This document shows, one piece after another, positions 42,862-52,495 of a stretch of DNA of 64,000 nt. The first letter of the stretch is position 1. Every line of letters starts with the position of its first letter. The notes below the pieces were generated by a model. The model worked only from the letters and a program-made list of their open reading frames with translations, searched no databases and was not told the origin of the DNA. The position numbers and the translations under genes are program-made. The stretch comes from Saccharophagus sp. K07 (lineage in GTDB: Bacteria; Pseudomonadota; Gammaproteobacteria; Pseudomonadales; Cellvibrionaceae), in assembly GCF_014336955.1 (NCBI RefSeq), contig NZ_QRAI01000004.1, positions 62,001 to 126,000 of the forward strand, written 5' to 3'.

Positions 42862-44313
42862 ATGACGATTAATTGGAGCGATTATTCTCCCGCCGATTTT
42901 TATGATGAGCTTTTCAGCAGCCCCGGTAATCCTCGCAAACCGGCGCGCCGCTTGATCTCATATTTAAAATCGCTGCGGCAAGACGAAATTGAACAAAGAC
43001 GCCAAGCCGCAGAAGCGACGATTCGCGAATTGGGCGTGACTTTTACGGTTTATACCGAAGAAGGAAATATCGATCGCGCTTGGCCGTTCGATATCATTCC
43101 GCGAACCATCGCAAAAAAACAATGGGATAAAACCGCTGCCGGACTAAAACAACGTCTGCAGGCTCTCAATCTTTTTATTGATGATCTTTATCACGAGCAA
43201 AAAATTCTGAAGGATGGTGTAGTGCCCGATTACATCATCAAACAATCCAAAAATTTCCGTCCCGAATGCGTTGGTGTTTCGCCCCCTTTTGGGGTGTGGG
43301 CGCATATCTGTGGCACCGATTTGGTGCGCGATAAGGACGGTGAGTTTTATGTGTTGGAGGATAATCTGCGTGTGCCCTCCGGCGTTGCCTATATGTTGGA
43401 GAACCGCGCAATCACTAAACGGGTATTACCCGATTTATTCGAAAAAGTTCATATCGAACCGGTAAATGATTACTGCGAGCGACTGTTCGACATGCTCATC
43501 TCGCTGTCGCCGCGCAAAATCAAACAGCCGGTGGTGGTGGTGCTGACACCGGGGATTTATAACTCTGCCTATTTTGAGCACGCCTTCCTCGCGCAACAAA
43601 TGGGGGCGGAATTGGTGGAAGGAAGCGATCTCGTGGTGCAGGACGACTGCGTGTATATGAAGACCGTCGCCGGCCTGGAACGCGTGGATGTGATCTATCG
43701 CCGCATCGACGATATGTTCCTCGACCCGGAAGTTTTTCATCCGGATTCTGTTCTCGGGGTACCCGGTTTGATGCGCGCATGGCGCAAAGGCAATGTCGGT
43801 ATGGCTAATGCGCCGGGCGCCGGAGTGGCGGACGACAAAGTGGTATACGCCTATGTGCCGGACATCATTCGTTACTATCTGGATCAAGATCCGATTGTCC
43901 CCAACGTGGAAACCTATCTCTGTTTTGACGATAAGCAGCGCGAATATGTGCTGGCCAACCTGGATAAATTGGTGGTGAAACCGGCGAACGAGTCCGGCGG
44001 TTACGGCATGTTGATCGGTCCTCACGCCAGCAAAAAAGAACGCGCTGAATTTGCCGAACTGATCAAAGCCAATCCGCGCAATTACATCGCGCAGCCGACT
44101 TTGTCGCTCTCTACTGCGCCCACTTTGATCGGCAATCATCTGGAGCCGCGCCACCTGGATTTGCGGCCGTTTATCCTGCAGTCCTCGGATATCTACGTCA
44201 CCACTGGCGGCCTGACACGAGTCGCCATGCGCAAGGGTTCTCTGGTCGTCAACTCGTCTCAAGGTGGCGGCAGTAAAGATACCTGGGTGGTGGATACGGA
44301 GGTGAATTACTGA
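42862..44313 (+). CDS. Circularly permuted ATP-grasp type 2 ligase (stand-alone)
   Basis: 483 residues. The family (DUF404/DUF407) is a predicted peptide ligase with permuted ATP-grasp fold. Seen: WPFDIIPRTIAKKQW with LKQRLQALNLFIDDLYHEQ, the metal-site-like motif YVLEDNLRVPSGVAYMLENR, VVVLTPGIYNSAYFEHAFLA, then VKPANESGGYGMLIGP (nucleotide loop) and the terminal GGGSKDTWVVD. Amide-bond formation on an unknown substrate is the accepted prediction. Its stop overlaps the alpha-E start by one base (TGATG). First gene of module 1. Confidence 0.88.
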   Translation: MTINWSDYSPADFYDELFSSPGNPRKPARRLISYLKSLRQDEIEQRRQAAEATIRELGVTFTVYTEEGNIDRAWPFDIIPRTIAKKQWDKTAAGLKQRLQALNLFIDDLYHEQKILKDGVVPDYIIKQSKNFRPECVGVSPPFGVWAHICGTDLVRDKDGEFYVLEDNLRVPSGVAYMLENRAITKRVLPDLFEKVHIEPVNDYCERLFDMLISLSPRKIKQPVVVVLTPGIYNSAYFEHAFLAQQMGAELVEGSDLVVQDDCVYMKTVAGLERVDVIYRRIDDMFLDPEVFHPDSVLGVPGLMRAWRKGNVGMANAPGAGVADDKVVYAYVPDIIRYYLDQDPIVPNVETYLCFDDKQREYVLANLDKLVVKPANESGGYGMLIGPHASKKERAEFAELIKANPRNYIAQPTLSLSTAPTLIGNHLEPRHLDLRPFILQSSDIYVTTGGLTRVAMRKGSLVVNSSQGGGSKDTWVVDTEVNY

Positions 44314-45239
44314 TGCTGTCCAAAGTTGCCGAACGAGTTTATTGGACTGCCCGCTATATCGAACGCGTGGAAAATACCGCGCGTCTGGTGGCCGTCTATA
44401 CCAATCTGCTGCTCGACTTGCCCAAAGGCGTCAATCTCGGCTGGTACAACCTGGTGCGCCTGAGCTGCCTGGAAGACTCTTTTATGGAACGCTACAAGGT
44501 GCAGGACGAGCGCAATGTGGTGAAGTTTCTGCTCGCCGATGAAAGCAATCCTGTTTCTGTGGTGACCTCGCTGAACATGGTGCGGGAAAACGTGCGCACC
44601 ACCCGCGATGTGGTGCCGGCGGATACCTGGGAGATGATCAACGAGCTGTCCATCTTCGTCAGTGAAAACAGCGCCAAAGCGCTCAACCGCGGCCAGCGCC
44701 ACGACTGTCTGGAAGGCATCATTCGCGGCTGCCAGCGCATCAACGGTTTGCTGTACGGCACCATGACGCACGATGAAGCATGGGACTTCCTGCGCCTGGG
44801 GCGCAACCTCGAACGCGCGGATATGACCACACGCCTGCTCGACGCCGGTTGTGTCGCCATAGTCCAAACCGAAGCCAACGAAGCGGCGGTCAATGCCCGG
44901 CAGATTATCTGGGGCAATGTGCTGCGCTCTCTCGGCGGCGAACAATCCTACCGACGCAAACTGCGCGCGGCCGTGCAAGGCGCCGACGTCGCCCAGTATC
45001 TGCTGGAAGACCCGCAGTTCCCGCGCACTATTGCCCACTGCCTCAACGCTATCGCCGACTCCGCCGCTAAGTTGCCGCGCTGCGAGCCGGTCAGCAAATA
45101 CATCAAGGCGCTGCAGGGGCGGATATTCAAAGGGGTGGACTACTCAGACCTGGGCGAGTCCACGCGGGAATACTTGAACCAGCTCCAGGTGGAGTTGGGG
45201 CAGCTGCACGCGGTTTTCGCCAAGCAGTGGTTTAACTAA
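44313..45239 (+). CDS. Alpha-E domain protein (DUF403)
   Basis: 308 residues, all-helical. It opens MLSKVAERVYWTARYIERVE and has the repeated glutamate-rich pattern that names the domain: WDFLRLGRNLERADMTTRLL and LSIFVSENSAKALNRGQRHD. It is always linked to circularly permuted ATP-grasp proteins, next to them or fused. Here it is separate but coupled to the preceding ligase by a TGATG overlap. Role is unknown; it may bind substrate or scaffold the ligase. Confidence 0.88.
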   Translation: MLSKVAERVYWTARYIERVENTARLVAVYTNLLLDLPKGVNLGWYNLVRLSCLEDSFMERYKVQDERNVVKFLLADESNPVSVVTSLNMVRENVRTTRDVVPADTWEMINELSIFVSENSAKALNRGQRHDCLEGIIRGCQRINGLLYGTMTHDEAWDFLRLGRNLERADMTTRLLDAGCVAIVQTEANEAAVNARQIIWGNVLRSLGGEQSYRRKLRAAVQGADVAQYLLEDPQFPRTIAHCLNAIADSAAKLPRCEPVSKYIKALQGRIFKGVDYSDLGESTREYLNQLQVELGQLHAVFAKQWFN

Positions 45240-45428
45240 ACCGCTGACCCCTCCCGATGTGATCTTGCAGGTGAGTTTCCTGGCGAGGATTGGGGTGGGG
45301 TTAGGAGAATTCAACGAATTTAAACCGGACCTTCAAATCCAGCCCCCTTCCATACCCCTTTTCAGAGCGGGCCGATCTTGGCTCAGGGGAGGTCGGGGTG
45401 GATCGAGACCGATTAGGATGCAATCACC

Positions 45429-48400
45429 ATGACCATACGAGTGGCAATTCGGCATAACACTTATTACGACTTTGACCGGCCGATCAATCTGTCTCCCCAC
45501 ACGGTGCGCCTGCGTCCCGCGCCCCACTGTCGCACCCGGATTCACAGCTACAGCTTGAAAATTCAGCCGGAAAATCACTTTATCAACTGGCAGCAGGACG
45601 CCTTCGGCAACTATCTTGCGCGTCTGGTATTTCCGGAGAAAACCCGCCGTCTGGCGGTGGAGGTGGAAGTCATCGCCGATATGACGGTGATCAATCCGTT
45701 CGATTTTTTCCTCGAGGAGTACGCCACCCATTACCCCTTCAACTACGACAAACAAACCCTGAAGGAGCTGGCGCCCTACCTGGAAGTGCTGGAAGGCGGG
45801 CCGCTGTTTACCCGCTGGCTGGCGTCGGTGGATCTGAATAAAAAATGGCGCACCATTGATTTGCTCGTCGAATTCAACCAGCGCCTGCAGAAGGAAATTG
45901 AATACACCATTCGTATGGAACCCGGGGTGCAGGCGCCGGAGGAAACGCTCAAGCTCGCCCGCGGTTCCTGCCGCGACTCCGCCTGGTTGCTGGTGCAGTT
46001 GCTGCGCCATTTCGGTTTGGCCGCGCGCTTTGCGTCGGGTTATCTGGTGCAGCTCAAACCCGATACCAAATCCCTGGATGGCCCTTCCGGTGCGGAAGAG
46101 GATTTCACCGACCTGCACGCTTGGTGTGAAGTCTATTTGCCTGGCGCTGGCTGGGTGGGGCTAGATCCTACGTCTGGCCTGTTTGCCGGTGAGGGCCATA
46201 TTCCCCTGGCCTGTACGCCCGATCCTGTATCGGCAGCCCCCATAACCGGCTACACCGACAAATGCGAAGTGGAGTTCTCCTTCAGCAACACGGTTGCGCG
46301 CGTCCATGAAGATCCACGCGTAACCAAACCCTATACCGAAGATCAATGGGACGCCGTCATGCAACTGGGCGACAAGGTCGACCACTTGCTGAATGAACAG
46401 GACGTGCGCCTGACCATGGGAGGTGAGCCGACCTTTGTCTCGGTCGACGATATGGAATCCGCCCAGTGGAACACTGAGGCATTGGGTGCGGATAAATTGC
46501 GCCTCGCCAAGGATTTGCTGCTGCGCCTGCGCGACCGTTTTGCCCCCTTTGGACTTCTGCACTACGGCCAGGGCAAGTGGTACCCGGGCGAAGAAATCCC
46601 CCGCTGGGCACTCGGCCTGTTCTGGCGCAAAGATGGTGAATCTCTATGGTTCAACCCGAAATATTTGGCGCGGGTGGATAAGGACTACGGCCACACCATC
46701 AACGACGCCGAACGCTTCCTAAAGCACTTGTGCAATCGTCTGGGCTTATGGGACAGCTTTTGCCAGCCCGCCTATGAAGACGGCCTGCATTACCTGCTGC
46801 AAGAGCAGAATTTGCCCGTCAATCTCGACGCTGAGATCGCCAGCGCCAAAGACTCCCTGGCGCGCCGCCGCTTGGCGCGGGTGCTGGAACAGGGCATTGG
46901 CACTCCTACTGGATACGTTTTACCCCTGGCGTGGAACTTCGGTACGGCGCACTGGTGTAGCAGCAATTGGCAGACGCGTCGCGGTCGCATGGTGCTGATT
47001 CCGGGCGACTCCCCTATAGGTCTGCGCCTGCCGCTGAACGATCTGCCGTTTGTGGAAGAGACCCTGCGGGAAATTGAGGTAGAACGCGATCCTTGGGCTC
47101 CAGCCGACACGCTGCCCAAACACAACGAAATGATCACCCAATATGACCTGATCGAGCAGCAAACCCTGTCTCCACCAGCTTATCTGGTGCAAGACGCCCA
47201 GATCCTGCGCCAGCCTCAGCCGCGCGATGACGAAGGCAAACCCAAGCCGGGCAAGGTCAAAGAGACGATTCGCGAGTATTGGGAAGTGCTGCGCACTTGC
47301 TTGTGCGTCGAGCCGCGCCACGGTCGTTTGCATGTATTTATGCCGCCGCTGACCCAGCTGGAGCACTATCTCAATCTGGTGGCGTGTCTGGAGGCTACGG
47401 CAGAGGATTTGAATCTGCCCATTGTGATCGAAGGCTACGAGCCGCCGCGCGACTCACGTCTGGTCAAGCTGTTGGTGACGCCAGACCCGGGTGTCATCGA
47501 AGTGAATATCCACCCGGCCAGCAATTGGCAAGAGTTGGTGGAAACCACCACGGCCCTGTACGAAGAAGCGCGTCAGGCGCGCCTCGCCACGGAAAAATTC
47601 ATGCTCGACGGCCGCCACACCGGCACCGGTGGCGGCAACCACGTCACCATGGGTGGCGCCACTCCGGCAGACAGCCCGTTCCTGCGCCGTCCCGATGTGC
47701 TGCGCAGCTTTATCACCTTCTGGCAGCACCATCCGAGCTTGTCCTACCTGTTTTCCGGCATGTTTATCGGCCCCACTTCCCAGGCTCCACGGGTCGATGA
47801 AGGTCGCGACGAGATGTTGTACGAGCTGGAGGTCGCCTTCCAGCAGATGCCCAACGGCATAGTCAATCAGCCCTGGCTGGTGGATCGCCTGCTGCGCAAC
47901 TTGTTGATCGATGTCACCGGCAATACCCACCGGGCGGAATTCTGCATCGACAAACTCTATGCGCCGGGTTCCAGCACCGGCCGTCTCGGCCTGTTGGAAT
48001 TCCGCGGTTTTGAAATGCCGCCGCACGAGCGCATGGCGCTGGTACAAACCCTGCTTTTAAGAAGTTTGCTGGCGCGCTTCTGGAAAGAGCCCTACCACAA
48101 ACCCCTGGTGCGCTGGGGAACCTTGCTGCATGACCGCTTTATGCTGCCGCACTATGTTTGGGCAGATGTTAAGGACGTGGTCAAAGATTTGAACGAGCAC
48201 GGCATCGAATTCGATCTCGATTGGCTGTTGCCGTTCGAGGAATTCCGTTTCCCTCACTACGGGCGAGTGCAGTTGGATGATGCCTCGCTGGAGCTGCGCT
48301 GGGCCATCGAACCCTGGCACGTGTTGGGCGAGGAAGTGGGCAGTTTCGGCACGGCGCGTTATGTGGACTCATCAGTCGAGCGGGTGCAGATCAAAGCTAC

Positions 48401-48860
48401 CGGTTTGACCGATAGCCGCTATATTGTGGTGTGTAACGGCCGCCGTGTACCTATGAATCCGACCGGGCGCCATGGCGAGTATGTTGCGGGCGTGCGCTAC
48501 CGGGCTTGGCAGCCGCCATCGGCGTTGCACCCCACCATAGGCGTGCACGCACCTTTGGTGTTTGATCTGGTCGATACCTGGAATGGCCGCTCCATCGGCG
48601 GTTGTACCTACTACGTATCGCACCCGGGCGGACGCAATTACGACACCTTCCCGGTGAATGCGTTTGAAGCAGAGGCGCGACGGGTCAATCGGTTTACCGA
48701 TATAGGCCACACTCAAGGACCTTATACGCCAAGGCCCTGGGTGGATGCGAAACGGGTGCTTAAACCACATACAGAGTCGCGCCCAATGACACCTCCGGCG
48801 CCGGAATCAACGGGGGAATATCCACATACCTTGGACTTGCGTCGCCTTTTTGAGACCTGA
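45429..48860 (+). CDS. Transglutaminase-like protein with DUF2126
   Basis: 1143 residues, ribosome site AGGATG. Residues 1-80 are the bacterial transglutaminase N-terminal beta domain (VAIRHNTYYDFDRPINLSPH). The papain-like core has Cys in RGSCRDSAWLLVQLLRHFG (about 180), His in DLHAWCEVY and Asp in GLDPTSG. The remaining 850 residues are DUF2126, with EQDVRLTMGGEPTFVSVDD, HTGTGGGNHVTMGGATPADS and LGLLEFRGFEMPPHERMAL. The last resemble glutamine-synthetase-like amidoligase signatures noted in work on these clusters. A hydrolase fused to a ligase-like domain, acting on the cluster's peptide product, is inferred. Confidence 0.9.
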   Translation: MTIRVAIRHNTYYDFDRPINLSPHTVRLRPAPHCRTRIHSYSLKIQPENHFINWQQDAFGNYLARLVFPEKTRRLAVEVEVIADMTVINPFDFFLEEYATHYPFNYDKQTLKELAPYLEVLEGGPLFTRWLASVDLNKKWRTIDLLVEFNQRLQKEIEYTIRMEPGVQAPEETLKLARGSCRDSAWLLVQLLRHFGLAARFASGYLVQLKPDTKSLDGPSGAEEDFTDLHAWCEVYLPGAGWVGLDPTSGLFAGEGHIPLACTPDPVSAAPITGYTDKCEVEFSFSNTVARVHEDPRVTKPYTEDQWDAVMQLGDKVDHLLNEQDVRLTMGGEPTFVSVDDMESAQWNTEALGADKLRLAKDLLLRLRDRFAPFGLLHYGQGKWYPGEEIPRWALGLFWRKDGESLWFNPKYLARVDKDYGHTINDAERFLKHLCNRLGLWDSFCQPAYEDGLHYLLQEQNLPVNLDAEIASAKDSLARRRLARVLEQGIGTPTGYVLPLAWNFGTAHWCSSNWQTRRGRMVLIPGDSPIGLRLPLNDLPFVEETLREIEVERDPWAPADTLPKHNEMITQYDLIEQQTLSPPAYLVQDAQILRQPQPRDDEGKPKPGKVKETIREYWEVLRTCLCVEPRHGRLHVFMPPLTQLEHYLNLVACLEATAEDLNLPIVIEGYEPPRDSRLVKLLVTPDPGVIEVNIHPASNWQELVETTTALYEEARQARLATEKFMLDGRHTGTGGGNHVTMGGATPADSPFLRRPDVLRSFITFWQHHPSLSYLFSGMFIGPTSQAPRVDEGRDEMLYELEVAFQQMPNGIVNQPWLVDRLLRNLLIDVTGNTHRAEFCIDKLYAPGSSTGRLGLLEFRGFEMPPHERMALVQTLLLRSLLARFWKEPYHKPLVRWGTLLHDRFMLPHYVWADVKDVVKDLNEHGIEFDLDWLLPFEEFRFPHYGRVQLDDASLELRWAIEPWHVLGEEVGSFGTARYVDSSVERVQIKATGLTDSRYIVVCNGRRVPMNPTGRHGEYVAGVRYRAWQPPSALHPTIGVHAPLVFDLVDTWNGRSIGGCTYYVSHPGGRNYDTFPVNAFEAEARRVNRFTDIGHTQGPYTPRPWVDAKRVLKPHTESRPMTPPAPESTGEYPHTLDLRRLFET

Positions 48861-48970
48861 TGGTGGCGAAAATTTGGCCAGACCGGAAAATGGCCGGTGA
48901 CTTTATGGGTCAATCACCAAATAACACGACCCTCTAAATAGCCAAGAAAATTAAGGTCCCGTTTGCCACC

Positions 48971-51502
48971 ATGAATTCCGATGTAACTGACCGCGCTGTA
49001 CAAGCGCAATCCCAACTTGGTCACTTGGTCATACGCGACGAATCTCGCACCCCGGAAGGCGATTTGCGCGAGGGCTGGCGCTACCTGCTCGACGGGCTGC
49101 AGGCGCTCGGTCCCCAGGGGCTGAATGAGCGCGGGGAGAAGGCCCGGCGTTTGTTGCGCGATGACGGCGCCACCTATAACGTCCACGGCACCATGCGGCC
49201 GTGGGAGTTAGACCTGGTGCCCTTTGTGGTCGGCAGCGAGGAATGGGGACAAATCGAATCCGGCCTGCTGGAGCGCGCAGAGCTGTTCAACCAGTTGCTG
49301 CGCGATCTCTACGGCCCGCGCGACCTGGTCCGCACCGGTGTGATTCCACCGGAAGCCGTATTTGCCCACGGCGGCTTTCTGCGCGCCTGCTCCGGCATCC
49401 ATCTGCCCGGCGATCACGATCTGATTATTCATGCCGTCGATATGGTGCGTACCAGCGATGGTGAATGGTGCGTGTTTGCCGACCGCAGCCAGTCTCCCAG
49501 CGGTGCCGGCTACGCATTGGAAAACCGCACTGTTATGTCGCGCGTGCTGCCCAGCCTGTTTCGCGACAGCCAAGTGCACCGCCTAGCACATTTTTTCCAG
49601 CGCCTGCGGGTCAAGCTCGCGCAACTAGCACCCCATGTCGACGAGCCGCGGGTGGTGGTGCTCACGCCCGGCGCGCTCAACGAAACCTATTTCGAACACG
49701 CCTACCTTGCCAATTACCTCGGTTACCCACTGGTGCAAAGCGGTGATCTGGTGGTGCGCAACGGCTTTGTCTGGATGAAATCCTTGGAGGGCTTGGCGCG
49801 GGTGGATGTCATTTTGCGCAGGGTGGACGACTGGTACTGCGATCCGCTGGAGCTCAAAAGTGATTCCCAGCTGGGCGTGCCCGGTCTGTTGGAAATCGCC
49901 CGCCAGAATCGCGTTGCCATAGCCAACCCGCTCGGTTCCGGGGTGCTGGAAAACCCGGTACTGCTGCGCTATCTGCCGCAGATCGGCAAACGTCTGCTCG
50001 GCCGCGAGCCGCGCCTTAAATCAGTCGCCACCTATTGGTGTGGCGATCGCAAGGACTTGGCCTATGTACTGGCCAACCAGGAACAACTGATCATCAAACC
50101 GATTTTCCGCGGCCAGGGACGCAGTCAGGTGGTGTCCGAACTGAGCCTCGCGGAGCGACAGGCGCTGCTCAAACAAGTCCAGGCGCAGCCGCATCTGTAT
50201 GTGGCTCAGGAGCGCTTGGTTCCGTCCCATGTGCCGACCGTCGTGGACGGCACTCTGCAACCCCGCCCGGCGATTCTGCGCGGTTTTGCCGCAGCGAGTG
50301 AGTCGTCCTACACCGTTATGCCGGGGGGATTGACCCGCGTCGGCCTGACGGCGGGCTCGCCCCTGATCTCCAACCAGCTGGGTTCCATCAACAAAGATAC
50401 CTGGGTGGTCGCCTCTGAACCTGAACGCCCGGTGGAAAGCGTGCCCCTGGGAGAGCGCCGACCATTGCTGCAGCAAAAAGCCGGCTTGCCGAGCCGCGTG
50501 GTGGAAAACCTGTTCTGGCTTGGCCGTTACGCCGAGCGTGCCGAAGCTTCTCTGCGGATGTTGCGTACCACTTTTGCGATGCTCAACGGCGCCGAGGTAT
50601 TGCCAGCCGACAGCCGTCGCCAGTTGTTGCGCGCGCTGACCGAAGTAACCTGTACCTTCCCCGGTTTTGCCGGCCAGCCGGAGCTGATGAACGCGCCGGA
50701 CAAAGAGCTGCTCTCGATAGTGGTCGACAGCAATCGCCTGGGCAGTGCGAGTTCGTCGTTGCGGGCCATGCTCAACTGCGCTGAAGAATGCAAAGAGCTG
50801 CTGTCCCCTGACATATTGCGCGTTTTCAACGATATACGCGATGCGTTGGAAGGCTTGAGCGACGCCATGGGCACCAGTCTGGCGGCCGCGTCGGAAGAAG
50901 CGCTCGATCCTTTAGTTACCACCCTGATGGCCTTCAGCGGTCTGTCTCAGGAAAGCATGATTCGCGGTGACGGCTGGCGCTTTATGGAGGTCGGTCGCCG
51001 CCTGGAGCGCGGTCTGCAAATCATCGCTCTGATTCGAGCGCTGCTGGTGCGCGATATGCCAGAGACGGAGCAGGCGACGATTCTCAAGGCCGTGCTTAAA
51101 ACCCTGGAGGTCTTGATGACCTACCGCCGCCGTTATCGCGGTCGTATGGATATTGCCTATGGCCTGGAGCTGACCCTGCTCGATACCAGCAATCCCCGTT
51201 CATTGTTATATCAATTGGAACAACTGCAGGCTTTATTGGCCGATCTGCCGGATGCGGGACCGGCCAGTCGTGAGCTGCACGCTGAGCAGCGCGCTCTGTT
51301 GGATGCACACGCAACCTTGCGTCTAAGCCGGCTGGTGGAGCTGGTGGCGGTGAGCGAAGACAGTGACCGCCGCGATCAGCTGGATCAGTTGCTCAGCCGT
51401 CTTTATCACCTGCTGACGACCATTGCGTCGGACGTCAGCGACAAATATTTCGATCATCAAATCGCGCCCCAGCAGCTGGTGCGCGCGGTATGGGAGGCTT
51501 GA
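48971..51502 (+). CDS. Circularly permuted ATP-grasp/alpha-E fusion protein
   Basis: 843 residues. The N-terminal 480 residues parallel the stand-alone ligase (MRPWELDLVPFVVGSEEWGQ, VVVLTPGALNETYFEHAYLA, the terminal NKDTWVVA). The motif EDNLRVPSG of copy 1 is ADRSQSPSG here. From about 500 onward an alpha-E domain follows (VVENLFWLGRYAERAEASLR, WRFMEVGRRLERGLQII). This is the fused architecture found in many genomes and is paralogous to the pair at 42.9-45.2 kb. Its stop overlaps the next start (TGATG). First gene of module 2. Confidence 0.88.
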   Translation: MNSDVTDRAVQAQSQLGHLVIRDESRTPEGDLREGWRYLLDGLQALGPQGLNERGEKARRLLRDDGATYNVHGTMRPWELDLVPFVVGSEEWGQIESGLLERAELFNQLLRDLYGPRDLVRTGVIPPEAVFAHGGFLRACSGIHLPGDHDLIIHAVDMVRTSDGEWCVFADRSQSPSGAGYALENRTVMSRVLPSLFRDSQVHRLAHFFQRLRVKLAQLAPHVDEPRVVVLTPGALNETYFEHAYLANYLGYPLVQSGDLVVRNGFVWMKSLEGLARVDVILRRVDDWYCDPLELKSDSQLGVPGLLEIARQNRVAIANPLGSGVLENPVLLRYLPQIGKRLLGREPRLKSVATYWCGDRKDLAYVLANQEQLIIKPIFRGQGRSQVVSELSLAERQALLKQVQAQPHLYVAQERLVPSHVPTVVDGTLQPRPAILRGFAAASESSYTVMPGGLTRVGLTAGSPLISNQLGSINKDTWVVASEPERPVESVPLGERRPLLQQKAGLPSRVVENLFWLGRYAERAEASLRMLRTTFAMLNGAEVLPADSRRQLLRALTEVTCTFPGFAGQPELMNAPDKELLSIVVDSNRLGSASSSLRAMLNCAEECKELLSPDILRVFNDIRDALEGLSDAMGTSLAAASEEALDPLVTTLMAFSGLSQESMIRGDGWRFMEVGRRLERGLQIIALIRALLVRDMPETEQATILKAVLKTLEVLMTYRRRYRGRMDIAYGLELTLLDTSNPRSLLYQLEQLQALLADLPDAGPASRELHAEQRALLDAHATLRLSRLVELVAVSEDSDRRDQLDQLLSRLYHLLTTIASDVSDKYFDHQIAPQQLVRAVWEA

Positions 51503-52374
51503 TGCGTTATAGGATCATCCACGAGACCCAGTACAGCTACAGCATTCCGGTGCGGCGCTGCTACAACCTCAGTCATATGATCCCACGAGATACACCCCGG
51601 CAGAGTTGCACCCAGAGCAAAATCCGGGTCGATCCCAGCCCAGCGCAAGTGCAAAAGCACGAAGACTATTTCGGCAACACCGCCTATTTTTTTGCCATCC
51701 AGAAGTCCCACGATAATCTGTGCATCACGGCGGAAAACGAAGTGGAAATCCGCCGGGCGCCGGCACTGGCTCCGAGCAGCAGTTGCGCCGAGGTGTTGGC
51801 GCGGTTGCAATCCAGCAGCGCGGCGGAATGCTTGCTCGCGCGCGAGTTTATTCTCGACTCGCCCATGATCCGCAGCTTCCCTGCCTTGCGCGACTATGCT
51901 GCGGTTTCGCTCCACCCCGAGCGCCCTTTTCTCGATGCAGTGCGCGATTTGAATGAGCGCATCTACCGGGATTTCACCTACGACCCCGGCTTCACCACTG
52001 TGGCGACACCGCTGCAGGACGTGCTCGAACACAAACGCGGCGTCTGCCAGGACTTCGCCCACTTCGCCATCGGCTGCCTGCGCGCTGCGGGATTTCCCGC
52101 CCGCTATGTGTCCGGCTATCTGGAAACACTGCCGCCGCCGGGCAAGGAAAAACTTATAGGCGCCGACGCCACCCACGCCTGGTTTGCCGTCTACTCTCCC
52201 GAAACCGGCTGGGTCGAATTCGACCCCACCAACAACAAACCCGCCTCCGAGCAACACATAGTCACCGCCTGGGGGCGCGACTATTCCGACGTAACCCCGC
52301 TGCGCGGCGTGATTTTTGGCGGCGGTGACAAGCACGAGCTCAGGGTTGCGGTGACGGTGCAGCGGTTGGATTAG
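51502..52374 (+). CDS. Transglutaminase-like cysteine protease, short form
   Basis: 290 residues from the ATG at 51502 (GGAGG close upstream), overlapping the fusion gene's stop by one base. The N-terminal beta domain begins RYRIIHETQYSYSIPVRRCY. Core triad: Cys in KRGVCQDFAHFAIGCLRAAG, His in DATHAWFAVYS, Asp in WVEFDPTNNK. It lacks DUF2126, unlike the large paralogue of module 1. Probably a cytoplasmic peptidase or transamidase that trims or transfers the ATP-grasp product; no substrate known. Confidence 0.9.
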   Translation: MRYRIIHETQYSYSIPVRRCYNLSHMIPRDTPRQSCTQSKIRVDPSPAQVQKHEDYFGNTAYFFAIQKSHDNLCITAENEVEIRRAPALAPSSSCAEVLARLQSSSAAECLLAREFILDSPMIRSFPALRDYAAVSLHPERPFLDAVRDLNERIYRDFTYDPGFTTVATPLQDVLEHKRGVCQDFAHFAIGCLRAAGFPARYVSGYLETLPPPGKEKLIGADATHAWFAVYSPETGWVEFDPTNNKPASEQHIVTAWGRDYSDVTPLRGVIFGGGDKHELRVAVTVQRLD

Positions 52375-52495
52375 GCTCGGGTGTTTCGCAAAATGTTGGC
52401 CAATGGCAAGCCGCCAGATGACGGGGGCCAATTGCTCGCATAGGCGCGGGAGAGCTAGAGCGGTTGCACAAGTTTGCGGAATCTATTGGACGCGA

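Noticed and set aside
43435..44262. Minus-strand frame (275 codons) opposite the ATP-grasp gene
   Set aside because: Antisense shadow without protein-family features.
51457..52431. Minus-strand frame (324 codons) opposite the short transglutaminase
   Set aside because: Antisense of a gene with an intact catalytic triad; no recognisable domains.
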